Source: JBFWWP01 sp050246115
Lineage (GTDB): Bacteria; Planctomycetota; UBA8108; UBA1146; JAJFFE01
DNA: 64,000 bases
Assembly (NCBI GenBank): GCA_050246115.1
Contig: JBFWWP010000001.1
Location: forward strand, 1-64,000
Direction: 5' to 3'
Part shown: in pieces, positions 25,557 to 34,600 of the stretch
How the letters are laid out: every line of letters starts with the position of its first letter
Numbering within the stretch: position 1 is the stretch's first letter
Program-made: the position numbers and the translations under genes
The notes under the pieces: generated by a model
Seen by the model: only the letters and a program-made list of their open reading frames with translations
Told to the model about the DNA's origin: nothing
The model's database searches: none

Positions 25557-26099
25557 ATGCATCCATGGCATGACATCCCGGTGGACGAAGCCCAGCTCGA
25601 AACCGTGTTCCCGGTGGTCATCGAGGTCCCCCGCGGCAGCAAGAACAAGTACGAGCTAGACAAGGAGACCGGGATCCTTCGTCTCGATCGTGTGCTCTAC
25701 AGCGCCGTGCACTATCCAGCCAACTACGGGTTCGTGCCGCGGACCTACTGCGACGATGGCGACCCGCTCGACGCCCTCGTCCTCAGTCAAGAGGCAGTAC
25801 ACCCTTTGGTCTTGGTCGAGGCGAGGGCCATTGGTGTGATGCACATGCGCGACGAAAAGGGAGACGACCACAAGATCATCGCGGTGAACATTCACGATCC
25901 CGCATTTGCCGACTATCGTTCGCACGAGGAGTTGCCACCTCACGCGCTGCGCGAAGTTCGTCGGTTCTTCGAAGACTACAAGATTCTCGAGAACAAGAAG
26001 GTCGTCGTCAGTGCGCCACTCGGGGCCGACACTGCGCTAACGATCCTCCGGGAATCGTTCGACCTGTATCGCCAGCTCCGGCGCGGCGAGGCTCGGTAG
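25557..26099 (+). CDS. ppa: Inorganic pyrophosphatase (family I)
   Basis: 180-residue soluble enzyme hydrolysing pyrophosphate to two phosphates. Motifs: PRGSKNKYELDKETG, LYSAVHYPANYGFVP, signature DGDPLDALVL, and KIIAVNIHDP. All Mg-binding Asp positions are visible and the length is normal. ATG 25557 was chosen as the family start. An R1 copy follows the stop; the shared terminator at 26245-26280 ends transcription. Confidence 0.93.
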   Translation: MHPWHDIPVDEAQLETVFPVVIEVPRGSKNKYELDKETGILRLDRVLYSAVHYPANYGFVPRTYCDDGDPLDALVLSQEAVHPLVLVEARAIGVMHMRDEKGDDHKIIAVNIHDPAFADYRSHEELPPHALREVRRFFEDYKILENKKVVVSAPLGADTALTILRESFDLYRQLRRGEAR

Positions 26100-26124
26100 G
26101 GGCCGGTCTTCGCGCGCTCGTCCC

Positions 26125-26240
26125 GAAGCCCGCGCAACCGCGCTTGCTTCACCCGAAAACGCTCGCCTTCGGCTCGTGGCGCCAAGCGTCAACTCGAGTT
26201 GCTCGTGAGTGCGCGTGGGGGCTGGTTGGGCTGATACCAA
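26125..26240 (-). repeat. R1 element, inverted copy after ppa
   Basis: On the minus strand: GCAACTCGAGTTGACGCTTGG, then GAGCCGAAGGCGAGCGTTTTC, GGGTGAAGCAAGCGCGG, closely matching the copy at 32.1 kb. The hairpin-2/CTAG end is degenerate (TCCCGAAGCCCGCGC near 26125), 25-30 bp after the ppa stop. Confidence 0.65.
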
Positions 26241-26244
26241 AGAA

Positions 26245-26280
26245 AGCCGCCGGGCGCGCGGGTTCGCGCGTCCGGCGGCT
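26245..26280. terminator. Terminator between ppa and DUF1579 gene
   Basis: AGCCGCCGG (26245-26253) pairs with CCGGCGGCT (26272-26280), with further GC pairing inside. It lies between convergent genes. Confidence 0.7.
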
Positions 26281-26372
26281 CATCGCGGAACAGGTCGTTG
26301 CGAAACGACTCGGAGGAGTGCTTCAGGCACGGTCGCGGTCGACGAGCCTCCGAAGCACCCGCCGAGACCCGG

Positions 26373-27026
26373 TCACTTCATCATGCCGGCGTTGGCACGG
26401 GTGTACTGAATCTCCATGCCCTTCCACTCCTTGCCGGCCGCATCGTAGCTGTAGGACTCGTGCGTGAAGTGGTCTTTGTCCGTCATCGTAACGACCATCT
26501 TCATGCGCTTGCCCGGGCCTTCCATGGGGCAGTTGCAGGTTCCCATGTAGGTGATCACCTTGCCAGCTGCATCGGCCGTGCCCTCGAGCATCATCGGGCT
26601 CGTGCCCATGTTGTCGGCCCAGAAGCTCACGTACTTCTGACTGACGTTGTCGAAGCCGGTCATGCCGAGCCCTTGGAAGGGACCCATGTCGGTCTGTCCC
26701 GTGGTCGTGTCCATGACGTAGCGTCCGTCGAGAACGGTCTTCATCTCGGACGTGCCCGTGGACTCGGTCCACGGGGCGTTCTCGTCCATGCGGTACTTGA
26801 TGGTGAACTTCCAGTTGCCCGCCAACTTCGCGAGCTTCGCGTGCGGCTCGCCAGGGGTGGCGGCCTTGGCCCATTTGGCCATCATCTCGGCCTCTTGCGG
26901 GGACATCGCCGGGGCGTCTTTGCCGGTCGACTTCTCCGGCTTACCGTCTTGCGAGATGACCTGCGAAGTAACGAGCGCTGCGGTCACGAGCAGCGCGCCG
27001 ATGCCGAATCCTCTTCGTAGACTCAT
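26373..27026 (-). CDS. Exported DUF1579 protein
   Basis: 217 residues; ATG 27026 is preceded by GGAGG. Signal peptide RRGFGIGALLVTAALVTSQVIS. The DUF1579 pattern is clear: LAKLAGNWKFTIKYRM, EMKTVLDGRYVM, FQGLGMTGFDNVSQKY, and repeated beta strands ending WKGMEIQYTR. A lipocalin-like barrel is expected; function unknown. Confidence 0.85.
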   Translation of the reverse strand: MSLRRGFGIGALLVTAALVTSQVISQDGKPEKSTGKDAPAMSPQEAEMMAKWAKAATPGEPHAKLAKLAGNWKFTIKYRMDENAPWTESTGTSEMKTVLDGRYVMDTTTGQTDMGPFQGLGMTGFDNVSQKYVSFWADNMGTSPMMLEGTADAAGKVITYMGTCNCPMEGPGKRMKMVVTMTDKDHFTHESYSYDAAGKEWKGMEIQYTRANAGMMK

Positions 27027-27377
27027 GGAAACCTCCGTTTCGGGTGCGTGGGACCTTGCATGGCCACCAAAGCCACGCTGTGGGTGTGCGGCGTCACAAT
27101 GGCGACGCCACCAAACCCACACGGTACTCCCCACGCGAGCCCGCTTCACCTGATTTTTGCATTCGCCTGCGGGTGCCCCCTCGAGACTTGGTGTCCAGGG
27201 CTTTGCCAGAATCGGACCCCTGCAGTCTCACGGTGGTTGCAAGAGTCCTCCGGGCGTGGAAAGGGGAGGAGCGCCGTCGAACCTTGGCGGAAAATCCGAC
27301 ACCCCTTGTGACGAGCGTCGTGCCTGTCCGGCGGGCCTCTCGCGTGCCTGCCCTCGTCGCTGCAGACGTCGCTGCCT
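27027..27377. other. Intergenic region with long hairpin
   Basis: No gene supported. A composite hairpin is at 27080-27121: outer TGTGGGT/ACCCACA, inner GGCGTC/GACGCC. It lies upstream of the DUF1579 gene and downstream of the efflux operon, so it could terminate the latter. Confidence 0.45.
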
Positions 27378-28856
27378 TCAGTTTTCCCGAATGGCGCCGT
27401 CGCGCTCGCCGTTTGCAATCGCCACCGCCGATGGCTCCCAACCTCCGCCCAGCGCCTTGTAGAGGGTGACTGCGTTGGTGGCCACGGCTGCCTCACTCTG
27501 CGCGAGCTGATCGTCGAGGTCCGCGAGGGTTCTTTGCGAGTCGAGTACGGCTTGGAAGTCGGACAGACCCTCCGAGTACTGGGTTTGGGCGAGTTCGACC
27601 GCGCGGCGCGCGTGGCCGTTGGCGGCGAGCAAGGAGGCACGCCGCGCGCGCTCACGGAGGAACGTGGTCATGGCGTTCTCTGCCTCCTCGAGCGCGGTCA
27701 GCACCGTGCGTCGCCACTGCGTGAGCGCCTGCTCCGCGCGCGCGGACTGAGCGTGGACGCGCTGACGAATGCGACCGGCATCGAACAGGTTCCACCGGAT
27801 CTGCGGTCCAATGCCGTACACGCTGCTGGTGTGCTCGAATAGGCGAGCGGCGCCGTCGGACTCGAAGCCGAGATTGCCGAGCAGAGTCACGCGCGGGTAG
27901 AGGTCTCCTTGGGCCGCGCCGATGCGTGCGTTCTCCGAGATCAAGTGCTGCTCGGCGCGACGCACGTCGGCTCGGCGACGCAAGAGATCGGCCGGTACGC
28001 CGACCGCGATTTCGATGGGCGGCACCGGGATCACGCGCACCTCCGCGAGCTCGCCCGCGAGTTCGCCGGGGCTGAGGCCCAGCAGCACGGCGAGTCGGTT
28101 CTCGGCTTGGCGCAGCCCGGCCTCGAACTCGGGGACGCGGGCTCGTATGGAGTCGACGCTGGCTGCTGCTTGCGCCAGATCGCGTTCGCTGACGATGCCG
28201 GCATCGAAGCGCGACTGCACGAGCGCCAAGGTCGCTTCTTGGAGGGCCACGTTGGTGCGGGCGATCTCGAGGCGCCTCTGGAACGAGCGCAGCGTGACGT
28301 ACGTGACCGCGATCTCCGCCGTCATGGTCACGTAGACCGCGCGCGCGTCCTCGATGCTGCCCTCGAGGACTCCTTGAGCGGCCTCGACTCCCCGACGAAC
28401 ACGACCCCAGACGTCGAGCTCCCAGGAGGCGTCGAAGCCTGCGGCCCAGAGGTCGTGGTCACCCAGCGCGCCGAAGCGACCGAAAGCGGTGGTTTCGCTC
28501 GTGAGCATGCGCTTGTACGAGAGCACTGCGTCCAGGCTGGGCCATTGATCCGCCGCTGCGACCCCGCGCAGGGCGCGCGCCTCTTGGACTCGCGCCAGCG
28601 CTTCTCGCAGGTCCAGGTTGCTCCCCGTGGCGCGCTCGATCAGCGCCTCGAGTACCGGGTCGCCGAGCCGACACCACCATCTCTCGAGTTCAGGCTCGGC
28701 AGGGGGGAGGCCCGATTCGGTGCCCGCCTCGCGCCACTGCGGCGCTGGCGTGTGTTGTGGCGCCTCGTAGTCGGGCCCCACGGCGCAGCCGGCCACGAGT
28801 AGGACGCCGAGGAGGTGAAGCAAGCGGCAAACGACGGGTTTCATGGAGTACCTCAT
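27378..28856 (-). CDS. RND-type outer-membrane efflux lipoprotein (OprM/NodT family)
   Basis: 492-residue outer-membrane channel of the TolC superfamily. ATG 28856 overlaps the pump stop (ATGA). Lipobox LLVAGC; then CAVGPDYEAP, the hallmark of NodT/OprM proteins; two internally repeated helical halves with LREALARVQEARALRG and LAQTQYSEGLSDFQAVLDSQRTL. It is the last gene of the adaptor-pump-channel operon and completes a tripartite exporter. Confidence 0.9.
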   Translation of the reverse strand: MRYSMKPVVCRLLHLLGVLLVAGCAVGPDYEAPQHTPAPQWREAGTESGLPPAEPELERWWCRLGDPVLEALIERATGSNLDLREALARVQEARALRGVAAADQWPSLDAVLSYKRMLTSETTAFGRFGALGDHDLWAAGFDASWELDVWGRVRRGVEAAQGVLEGSIEDARAVYVTMTAEIAVTYVTLRSFQRRLEIARTNVALQEATLALVQSRFDAGIVSERDLAQAAASVDSIRARVPEFEAGLRQAENRLAVLLGLSPGELAGELAEVRVIPVPPIEIAVGVPADLLRRRADVRRAEQHLISENARIGAAQGDLYPRVTLLGNLGFESDGAARLFEHTSSVYGIGPQIRWNLFDAGRIRQRVHAQSARAEQALTQWRRTVLTALEEAENAMTTFLRERARRASLLAANGHARRAVELAQTQYSEGLSDFQAVLDSQRTLADLDDQLAQSEAAVATNAVTLYKALGGGWEPSAVAIANGERDGAIREN

Positions 28857-31800
28857 GCTATCTCGAAGTCGGAGTCCGAGCCCGCGGGCTGGGGGCTGTC
28901 GGCCGGTGCGTTCTCTTCGACGTGACTCGCCAAGTGTTCCTTGGCGATCAAGGAGTAGAAGACGGGGACCACGAACAGGGTGAAGACCGTCCCCACGATC
29001 ATCCCGGCGACGAGTACCGTCCCAATGCTGTTGCGGGCCTCGGCGCCCGGGCCCGACACCAGGACCAGCGGGAAGTGACCACAGACGGTCGCCGCGGATG
29101 TCATCAGCACCGGGCGTAGGCGGGTGGCTGACGCCTCGCGTAGCGCGTCGAGCTTCGAGAGCCCTCGCTCCCGGAGCGTGTTGGCGAACTCGACGATCAA
29201 AATGCCATTCTTGGCGATCAAGCCGACCAACGTGATGAGTCCGACTTGGGAGTAGATGTTGATGGTCGTGAGATCCAAGAAGCTGAACACCAACGCCCCG
29301 GAGATGGCGAGGGGCACTGAGCCGAGCAGTACGATCAACGGATCCCGGAAGCTCTGGAACTGGGCGGCGAGCACCAAGTAGATGAGCACGAGCGCGAAGC
29401 CCAACGTCACCGTGAGGGCCGAGCCTTCCAGGCGGATCTGCCGCGACTCACCAGCGTAGTCGATCGTAACCGTCGAACCACCGGCGGCAGCGGCTGCCTG
29501 CTCGAGAACGCGCAATCCCTCCTCCTTGGTCACGCCCGGTTGCACGCCCCCGAACACGCGCACCGCATTGCGCTGCTGGAAGCGGTTGAGGGTGCGAGGC
29601 GCCGTGCTGCTCTCGATCCGCACGAAGCTCGAAACCGGCACCAACACGCCGCTCGGGGTTTTGATCTTCAGGTCGAGGAGCGGGCCGAAGTTCGCGCGGT
29701 TCTCGTCGCCGATCTGCGGGATCACCTTGTAGCTGCGATCGTAGTAATTGAAGCGGTTCACGTAAGCACCCCCCAACAGGGTGCCGAGTTCCTGCCCAAC
29801 GGAGGCGAGATCGAGGCCGAGGTCGGCCAGGCGCTCGCGATCGACGATGACGCTCGCGAGCGGTAGGTCGATCTTGAGGTCGGTATCGACGTACAAGAAC
29901 TTACCGCTTTGCCAACCGGCACCGACGACCACGGCGGTCAAACTCAGGAGGTCCTCGAGCGGCGCTTCGCTCTGGAGCACGAGTTCGACGTCGTACTGAC
30001 CGGCGTTGGGGAGGGGCGGGTCGAGGCGCGGGAACACCCGCAGGCCGGGGACCTGCGAGACGGCGCCGAACACTTGCCCGTACATCTCCTCGGTCGAACG
30101 CTTCCGCTCGCGCCAGTCCTTGGTGACCATGCCACCGAAGCCGCCCCACGACGCGGTCAGCGACCACATGAACTCGGCCTCCGGAAACGACGTGATGGCG
30201 CCGACCACCTCGAGGGTCTGCTGGTTGACGGCGTCGATGGTGGCGTCCGAAGCGGCCTCCATGAAGAGGCTGATGTGGCCTTGATCCTCGACCGGTGCGA
30301 GCTCTTGGCGTGAGAAGTGAAACAATGGCCACGCCGCGGCCGTCACGAGAATCGAAGCGAGGACAATGGGCCACCGCATTCCGATAGCGCCGGCGAGCAG
30401 GCGTTCGTAGCCGCCGCGAACCACACCGAAGAGCCGGTTCACCGCGTTGGTCAGCCAGCTCTCCCGACCGTGAGGGTGGACGAAGCGCGAGCTCATGACC
30501 GGTGACAAGGTCAGGGCGACCACTCCCGACACGACGACTGCGGCCGCCAGGGTGATCGCAAACTCGAGGAACAGGGTACCGGTGAGGCCGCCCTGGAAGC
30601 CGATGGGTGTGTAGACGGCGGCGAGCGTGATCGTCATCGCCACGATTGGGCCGAGCAGCTCGCGAGCGCCGGCGAGCGCGGCTTGGATTCGCGTCTTGCC
30701 CAGACGCACGTGGCGCTCGACGTTCTCGACGACGACGATGGCGTCATCGACGACCAGCCCCACGGAGAGCACGATCGCGAGGATCGTCAACAGATTGAGG
30801 CTGAAGCCCAGCAGGAACATGACGATGGCAGCACCGATCAGCGACACCGGCATCGCCACGAGCGGGACCAGGGCGGTGCGCACCGATCCCATGAACAAGA
30901 ACACGACCAAGCCGACGATGAGGATCGTCTCGGTGAGCGTCTTCGTGATCTCGGTGAGGGCATTCTCCATGAAGACCGTCGCATCGTAGGCCAGTCGCAT
31001 GTCGATGTCCGGCGGTAGGGTCGGGCGGAGCCGCTCCATCTCCGCGCGCAGCCGGTGCGCGACTTCGATCTCGTTCACGCCGATCAAGGGCCACACGCCG
31101 AGGTAGGTCGCCTCCTTCTGATTGAACTTGGCGATCATGTCCGGCTCCTCGGAGCCGAGCTCGACTCGGGCTACGTCGCGCAACCTCACGACGGCGCCCG
31201 CGCGTTGGATCACGATGAGGTCCTCGAACTCATCGACGGATCGAAGGTCGGTGTTGGCAAGCAGGTTGACTTGCACCAGATTGCCCTTGGTGCGGCCGAC
31301 CGCGGCGAGGTAGTTGTTGCGTCGGAGGGCCGCCTGGACGTCTCCGGGGGCGAGGTTCAGCGCCGCGAGGCGATCCGGATCGATCCAGATCCGCATGGCG
31401 ATGGGCCGGCCACCCTCGATGCTCACGCGCTGTACTCCGGGTAGAGTCGCGAGCTGGGGTTGAAGAGTGCGGGACAACCAGTCGGTGATGCCGGCGACGT
31501 CTCGGTCGGTAGAGGTGAAGCTCAAGTAGAACGATGCGTAGGGCCGATCGGCTCGTTGGATTTCGACGACGGGGGGCTCGGCCTCGGCGGGCAGCTCGGA
31601 GCGAACCTGCTGCAGTCGAGCCGTGATCTCGGCGAGGGCCGCGGTGCTGCTGTGGTTGAGTTTGAGGCGCACCGTGATCAGGCTCACGCCCGCGCGACTG
31701 GTCGACTCGAGGTAGTCGACGCCGCTGATCGCGGAGACGACGCGTTCGATCGGAGTGGTCAGGAAGCCACGGACGGTCTCGGCGCTCGCGCCGGTGTAGA

Positions 31801-31951
31801 CGGTGGTGATCAAGACCGACGAACTCTCGATGCGAGGAAACTGCTGGACGGGCAATGTGGACAGAGCCCGCCACCCTACGAGCACGATCGTGAGATTGAC
31901 CACGATGGCGAGCACGGGGTGCTTGATGAAAACGTCAGTGAGGAATCTCAT
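28853..31951 (-). CDS. RND efflux pump inner-membrane subunit (HAE1/AcrB-like)
   Basis: 1032-residue proton-driven exporter. It has twelve membrane helices in the usual 1+5+1+5 layout and two large periplasmic loops. TM4 carries the proton-relay Asp pair in GLVVDDAIVVVENVERHV; the porter region begins FPRIESSSVLITTVYTGASAETV. Drug or hydrophobic substrate export is expected; substrates cannot be read from sequence. It is separated from the adaptor gene by an R1 element and overlaps the channel gene. Confidence 0.92.
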   Translation of the reverse strand: MRFLTDVFIKHPVLAIVVNLTIVLVGWRALSTLPVQQFPRIESSSVLITTVYTGASAETVRGFLTTPIERVVSAISGVDYLESTSRAGVSLITVRLKLNHSSTAALAEITARLQQVRSELPAEAEPPVVEIQRADRPYASFYLSFTSTDRDVAGITDWLSRTLQPQLATLPGVQRVSIEGGRPIAMRIWIDPDRLAALNLAPGDVQAALRRNNYLAAVGRTKGNLVQVNLLANTDLRSVDEFEDLIVIQRAGAVVRLRDVARVELGSEEPDMIAKFNQKEATYLGVWPLIGVNEIEVAHRLRAEMERLRPTLPPDIDMRLAYDATVFMENALTEITKTLTETILIVGLVVFLFMGSVRTALVPLVAMPVSLIGAAIVMFLLGFSLNLLTILAIVLSVGLVVDDAIVVVENVERHVRLGKTRIQAALAGARELLGPIVAMTITLAAVYTPIGFQGGLTGTLFLEFAITLAAAVVVSGVVALTLSPVMSSRFVHPHGRESWLTNAVNRLFGVVRGGYERLLAGAIGMRWPIVLASILVTAAAWPLFHFSRQELAPVEDQGHISLFMEAASDATIDAVNQQTLEVVGAITSFPEAEFMWSLTASWGGFGGMVTKDWRERKRSTEEMYGQVFGAVSQVPGLRVFPRLDPPLPNAGQYDVELVLQSEAPLEDLLSLTAVVVGAGWQSGKFLYVDTDLKIDLPLASVIVDRERLADLGLDLASVGQELGTLLGGAYVNRFNYYDRSYKVIPQIGDENRANFGPLLDLKIKTPSGVLVPVSSFVRIESSTAPRTLNRFQQRNAVRVFGGVQPGVTKEEGLRVLEQAAAAAGGSTVTIDYAGESRQIRLEGSALTVTLGFALVLIYLVLAAQFQSFRDPLIVLLGSVPLAISGALVFSFLDLTTINIYSQVGLITLVGLIAKNGILIVEFANTLRERGLSKLDALREASATRLRPVLMTSAATVCGHFPLVLVSGPGAEARNSIGTVLVAGMIVGTVFTLFVVPVFYSLIAKEHLASHVEENAPADSPQPAGSDSDFEIA

Positions 31952-32061
31952 CGAAGGCCTCTCGGCTCGCGAGCCGCGTTCGGAGTCGTCGGGACCCGCG
32001 GTCCTGACGTCCTTCGGCGGGCTCGTGGGGTTGCGCGCTCGAACGTCGACAGTAGTTCAGC

Positions 32062-32241
32062 GATCCCAAATCACACGTGTTCAAGAACAACTCGAGTTCG
32101 CGCTTGGCGCTGCGAGCCGAAGGCGAGCGTTCTTGGGTGAAGTGGCCGCGGCTTCGCCGCGACCGCGAGGGGGCTTACGAAAGCCCCCTCGATATGAACC
32201 TAGACCCGGAGCAAGCGCGGACGCGTTTGATTTGGGGCTAG
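32062..32241 (+). repeat. R1 element, best complete copy
   Basis: 180 bp. The left end GATCCCAAATCACACGTG is the imperfect inverse of the right end CGCGTTTGATTTGGGGCTAG. Inside: palindrome AACTCGAGTT, core GAGCCGAAGGCGAGCGTTC, GGGTGAAG, CGCGGCTTCGCCGCG, a perfect 11-bp hairpin CGAGGGGGCTT-ACGA-AAGCCCCCTCG (32166-32191) and a terminal hairpin (32202-32239). The CTAG at the right end contains the stop codon of the adaptor gene. The element sits between adaptor and pump genes of one operon. Confidence 0.8.
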
Positions 32242-33350
32242 TGACGGGGAGATTCGCCCTCGGACTCGGCCGACCGGATAGCAACGCGAACGCCGTCACG
32301 CAGCTTGAAAGCACCCGAGGCGGCGACCTGCTCACCGGCAGCGATCCCGGCGTAGACGATCACCTCGTCACCGAGCATGGGTCCGCTTTCGACGGCTCGG
32401 AGGCGCGCCCGCGGGGCCTCGATGACGTCGTTGTCGATGGCGAACACGTGGTCGCCGTTTGGACCTCGTCTGAGCGCCGTAACCGGCACCACGACCACCG
32501 CTTTCGACGGTCCGACCGGAACGCTCACTTGCACCGCCGCGCCCGGTGCCGGCGCTCGGTCAGTGCCCCCGAACCGCGCGCGGACCATCGCCGCGCGAGT
32601 GCCGGCATCGACGATGGCGTCGACCGCCACCACCTGGGCCGGGATCGGCGGTAGTTCCGGCGTCGTGAACAACTCGACGGTGTCGCCCTTGGCGAGGGTC
32701 GCTGCGACCCGCTGGGGCACCGAGAAGTCCACGTGGAGCGCGTCATCCACGCCTTGCAGTGTCGTCAACACCGTGCCCGCATCGAGGTACTGGCCTGGGT
32801 GCAGGTCCGACAGACCGATTCGTGCCCGAAACGGCGCGCGCAGCGTCTTTCGCGCAATGATCGCGCGCGTCCGTGCAACCTGAGCGCGCGCGATGTCACC
32901 CTCGGCGCGCGCGCGGTCCACATCGACTGCCGACGCAGCGCGACTCTCGCTGGCTCGGACCATGCGACCGATCATCGCGTCGGCGAGGGCGGCCTCCGCC
33001 TCCTGCGCCGCGAGTTCGGCTTCCTCGACCGCCACGTCGAAGGCTACCAGCAGCGTGCCGGCTTCGACGATCGCCCCTGGCTCGAGGTGGACCTCGCGCA
33101 CGGTGCCCTCGATCTCGTTGCGCAGGGTCACCGACCGCAGTGCGATGACCGTACCCACGACCGTCGAGGTTCGGCGATAGTCTATCGTTCGCGCTTGCGC
33201 GGCCTCGATCTTCTCGACCGGCTCCGGCTGTTGTGCCGAGGCCGCGAGGCCCCGCTGTGTAGCGGCGTACTTCCAGAAGGCGAGGCCGCTGCCGATCCCG
33301 ATGACGGCAAAAAGGAGGGCAAAGGAGGCCAACCAAAGACGAAAGGACAT
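32238..33350 (-). CDS. RND efflux periplasmic adaptor (HlyD/MFP family)
   Basis: 370 residues with an N-terminal membrane anchor (LWLASFALLFAVIGIGSGLAFW). Barrel-sandwich halves are at ~65-100 (VTLRNEIEGTVREVHLEPGAIVEAGTLL) and ~170-200 (LRAPFRARIGLSDLHPGQYL) around a helical hairpin. It links the pump at 28853-31951 to the outer-membrane channel. It follows the tetR gene by five bases, so both are probably one transcript. Its TAG stop lies in the CTAG terminus of R1. Confidence 0.9.
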   Translation of the reverse strand: MSFRLWLASFALLFAVIGIGSGLAFWKYAATQRGLAASAQQPEPVEKIEAAQARTIDYRRTSTVVGTVIALRSVTLRNEIEGTVREVHLEPGAIVEAGTLLVAFDVAVEEAELAAQEAEAALADAMIGRMVRASESRAASAVDVDRARAEGDIARAQVARTRAIIARKTLRAPFRARIGLSDLHPGQYLDAGTVLTTLQGVDDALHVDFSVPQRVAATLAKGDTVELFTTPELPPIPAQVVAVDAIVDAGTRAAMVRARFGGTDRAPAPGAAVQVSVPVGPSKAVVVVPVTALRRGPNGDHVFAIDNDVIEAPRARLRAVESGPMLGDEVIVYAGIAAGEQVAASGAFKLRDGVRVAIRSAESEGESPRH

Positions 33351-33355
33351 CGGCT

Positions 33356-34021
33356 CTACTCCTCGTTCTCAGATGGTCTTGTCAGTGAGGACTTCGCGGC
33401 CGGTGTGAGGCCACCGTCGGGTGATGCTTGCGCGCTCTGCAAGAGTCCCTCGAGCGCGATGCGAACCTTGACGACCAGTTCCTGCGTGACCGGCACCAGG
33501 CCGAGCACCCAGTCGAGCCACAAGCCGTCGATGGCAGCCGCAACGGCCTCGCCCACCCCTGTGGGCAGTCCGTCGTTGGCGATCCGATGGTGCAGATCGC
33601 TGTAAACGGCCCGCATCGGTTGGATGAGGCTCGGGTTCTGCGCCAGCGCGGCGAACACCGCCGACGAACTGCTGCGCAGTTGCTCGGTCCAGCACTCGGC
33701 GTCCGAGAGGCAGTGGTGGAGCAGCGCGCGCGCCATGCGGCCAGGCCCGTCGGGCGTTTGCGACAGCGCCTGCATGTAGCAGGCGCGCCAACCCTCGGCG
33801 CACCGGGTGACCAGACCTTCCACCAGCCGATCCTTGGTCGGAAAGTGGTGCAGCAAACCGCCCTTGCTCATGCCCGCCTCCGCCGCCACCGCGTCCAGAG
33901 TTAGGCTAGCGATGCCCAGCCGAGCGACCACCGCCTCGACCGCGTCGAGCAGCGTATCGTGCACCGTCTTCTCGACTTGGGCTCCCGGAGTGGCGTCGGG
34001 ATCGTGCTTTTTCGCATTCAT
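33356..34021 (-). CDS. TetR-family repressor of the efflux operon
   Basis: 221 residues from ATG 34021. The N-terminal HTH is LLDAVEAVVARLGIASLTLDAVAAEAGMSKGGLLHHFPTKD (given in pieces: helix 2 ASLTLDAVA, recognition GMSKGGLLHHF). The C-terminal ligand domain (~75-205) is helical and variable. A pair of perfect or near-perfect palindromes overlaps its own promoter just upstream. Autoregulation and drug-responsive control of the pump are likely from context. Confidence 0.88.
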   Translation of the reverse strand: MNAKKHDPDATPGAQVEKTVHDTLLDAVEAVVARLGIASLTLDAVAAEAGMSKGGLLHHFPTKDRLVEGLVTRCAEGWRACYMQALSQTPDGPGRMARALLHHCLSDAECWTEQLRSSSSAVFAALAQNPSLIQPMRAVYSDLHHRIANDGLPTGVGEAVAAAIDGLWLDWVLGLVPVTQELVVKVRIALEGLLQSAQASPDGGLTPAAKSSLTRPSENEE

Positions 34022-34028
34022 GGAGCGG

Positions 34029-34070
34029 AAGATACCGTCCGGACGGTCGGGCGTCAACCGTCCAGACGGT
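34029..34070 (-). promoter_or_regulatory. Promoter with two TetR operators
   Basis: On the minus strand TTGACG (34057-34052), a 17-bp spacer and TATCTT (34034-34029) form a strong sigma-70 promoter. ACCGTCCGGACGGT (34034-34047) fills the spacer. ACCGTCCAGACGGT (34057-34070) lies just upstream of the -35. The sites are 23 bp apart, about two turns. Transcription would start at or next to the ATG at 34021, so the mRNA may be leaderless. Confidence 0.75.
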
Positions 34071-34475
34071 TTGGATTTCGGCGGGAGCGCGGCCACCCAT
34101 CCACCCCCGACCAACCCGCCTCCTGGTCCCATCCACCGAGCCCCACGACCATTCCCTTTTCCCGCCATTTGCGCCCATTCAGCACCGCGACGCATCCTCT
34201 AAGCCCACGACCATTCAAGTGCCTGGCACGCCCTGGGAGCGCGGACAGCCTGTCCGCATCGCCTCGCGCCACGGCCCGTCAGCACGATCACCCCGGCCTC
34301 GAGCCACGCCCCCCCTGCGGTCCACCCATCGGTGCGATTCACCCTTCACCCTTCACGCTTCACGTCCGCCCGCGCCGCGCGCACCCGCCCGCGCCGCCGG
34401 TCGTGGTCAAGCTCACGCGAGGCACGGTTCATTTCATCTCACTCGGGACTGGTCCCACATGCCGTGAAGGCTACA
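34071..34475. other. C-rich intergenic region with a 7-bp tandem repeat
   Basis: No supported gene. The plus strand is markedly C-rich and G-poor between ~34085 and 34400. TTCACCC, TTCACCC, TTCACGC, TTCACGT form a fourfold heptanucleotide array at 34338-34365. Confidence 0.55.
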
Positions 34476-34590
34476 CTAGCCCAAATCAATCGTGTGCCCT
34501 GCTTGCTCTGGGATGAGGTTCTCGAGAGGGGCTTTCGGAGAGCCCTCGTCGCTCAGCGGCAAAGCCGCCAGCACCGGCGGCGTCAGCAGA
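34476..34590 (-). repeat. R1 element upstream of the sigma factor gene
   Basis: CTAG (34476-34479) is followed by CCCAAATCAATCG. On the minus strand the element reads CGGCTTTGCCGC, GACGAGGGCTCTCCGAAAGCCCC, then the terminal hairpin. The distal third, including GGGTGAAG, is missing. It lies immediately before the sigma factor start at 34601. Confidence 0.6.
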
Positions 34591-34600
34591 AGGGAACTCG

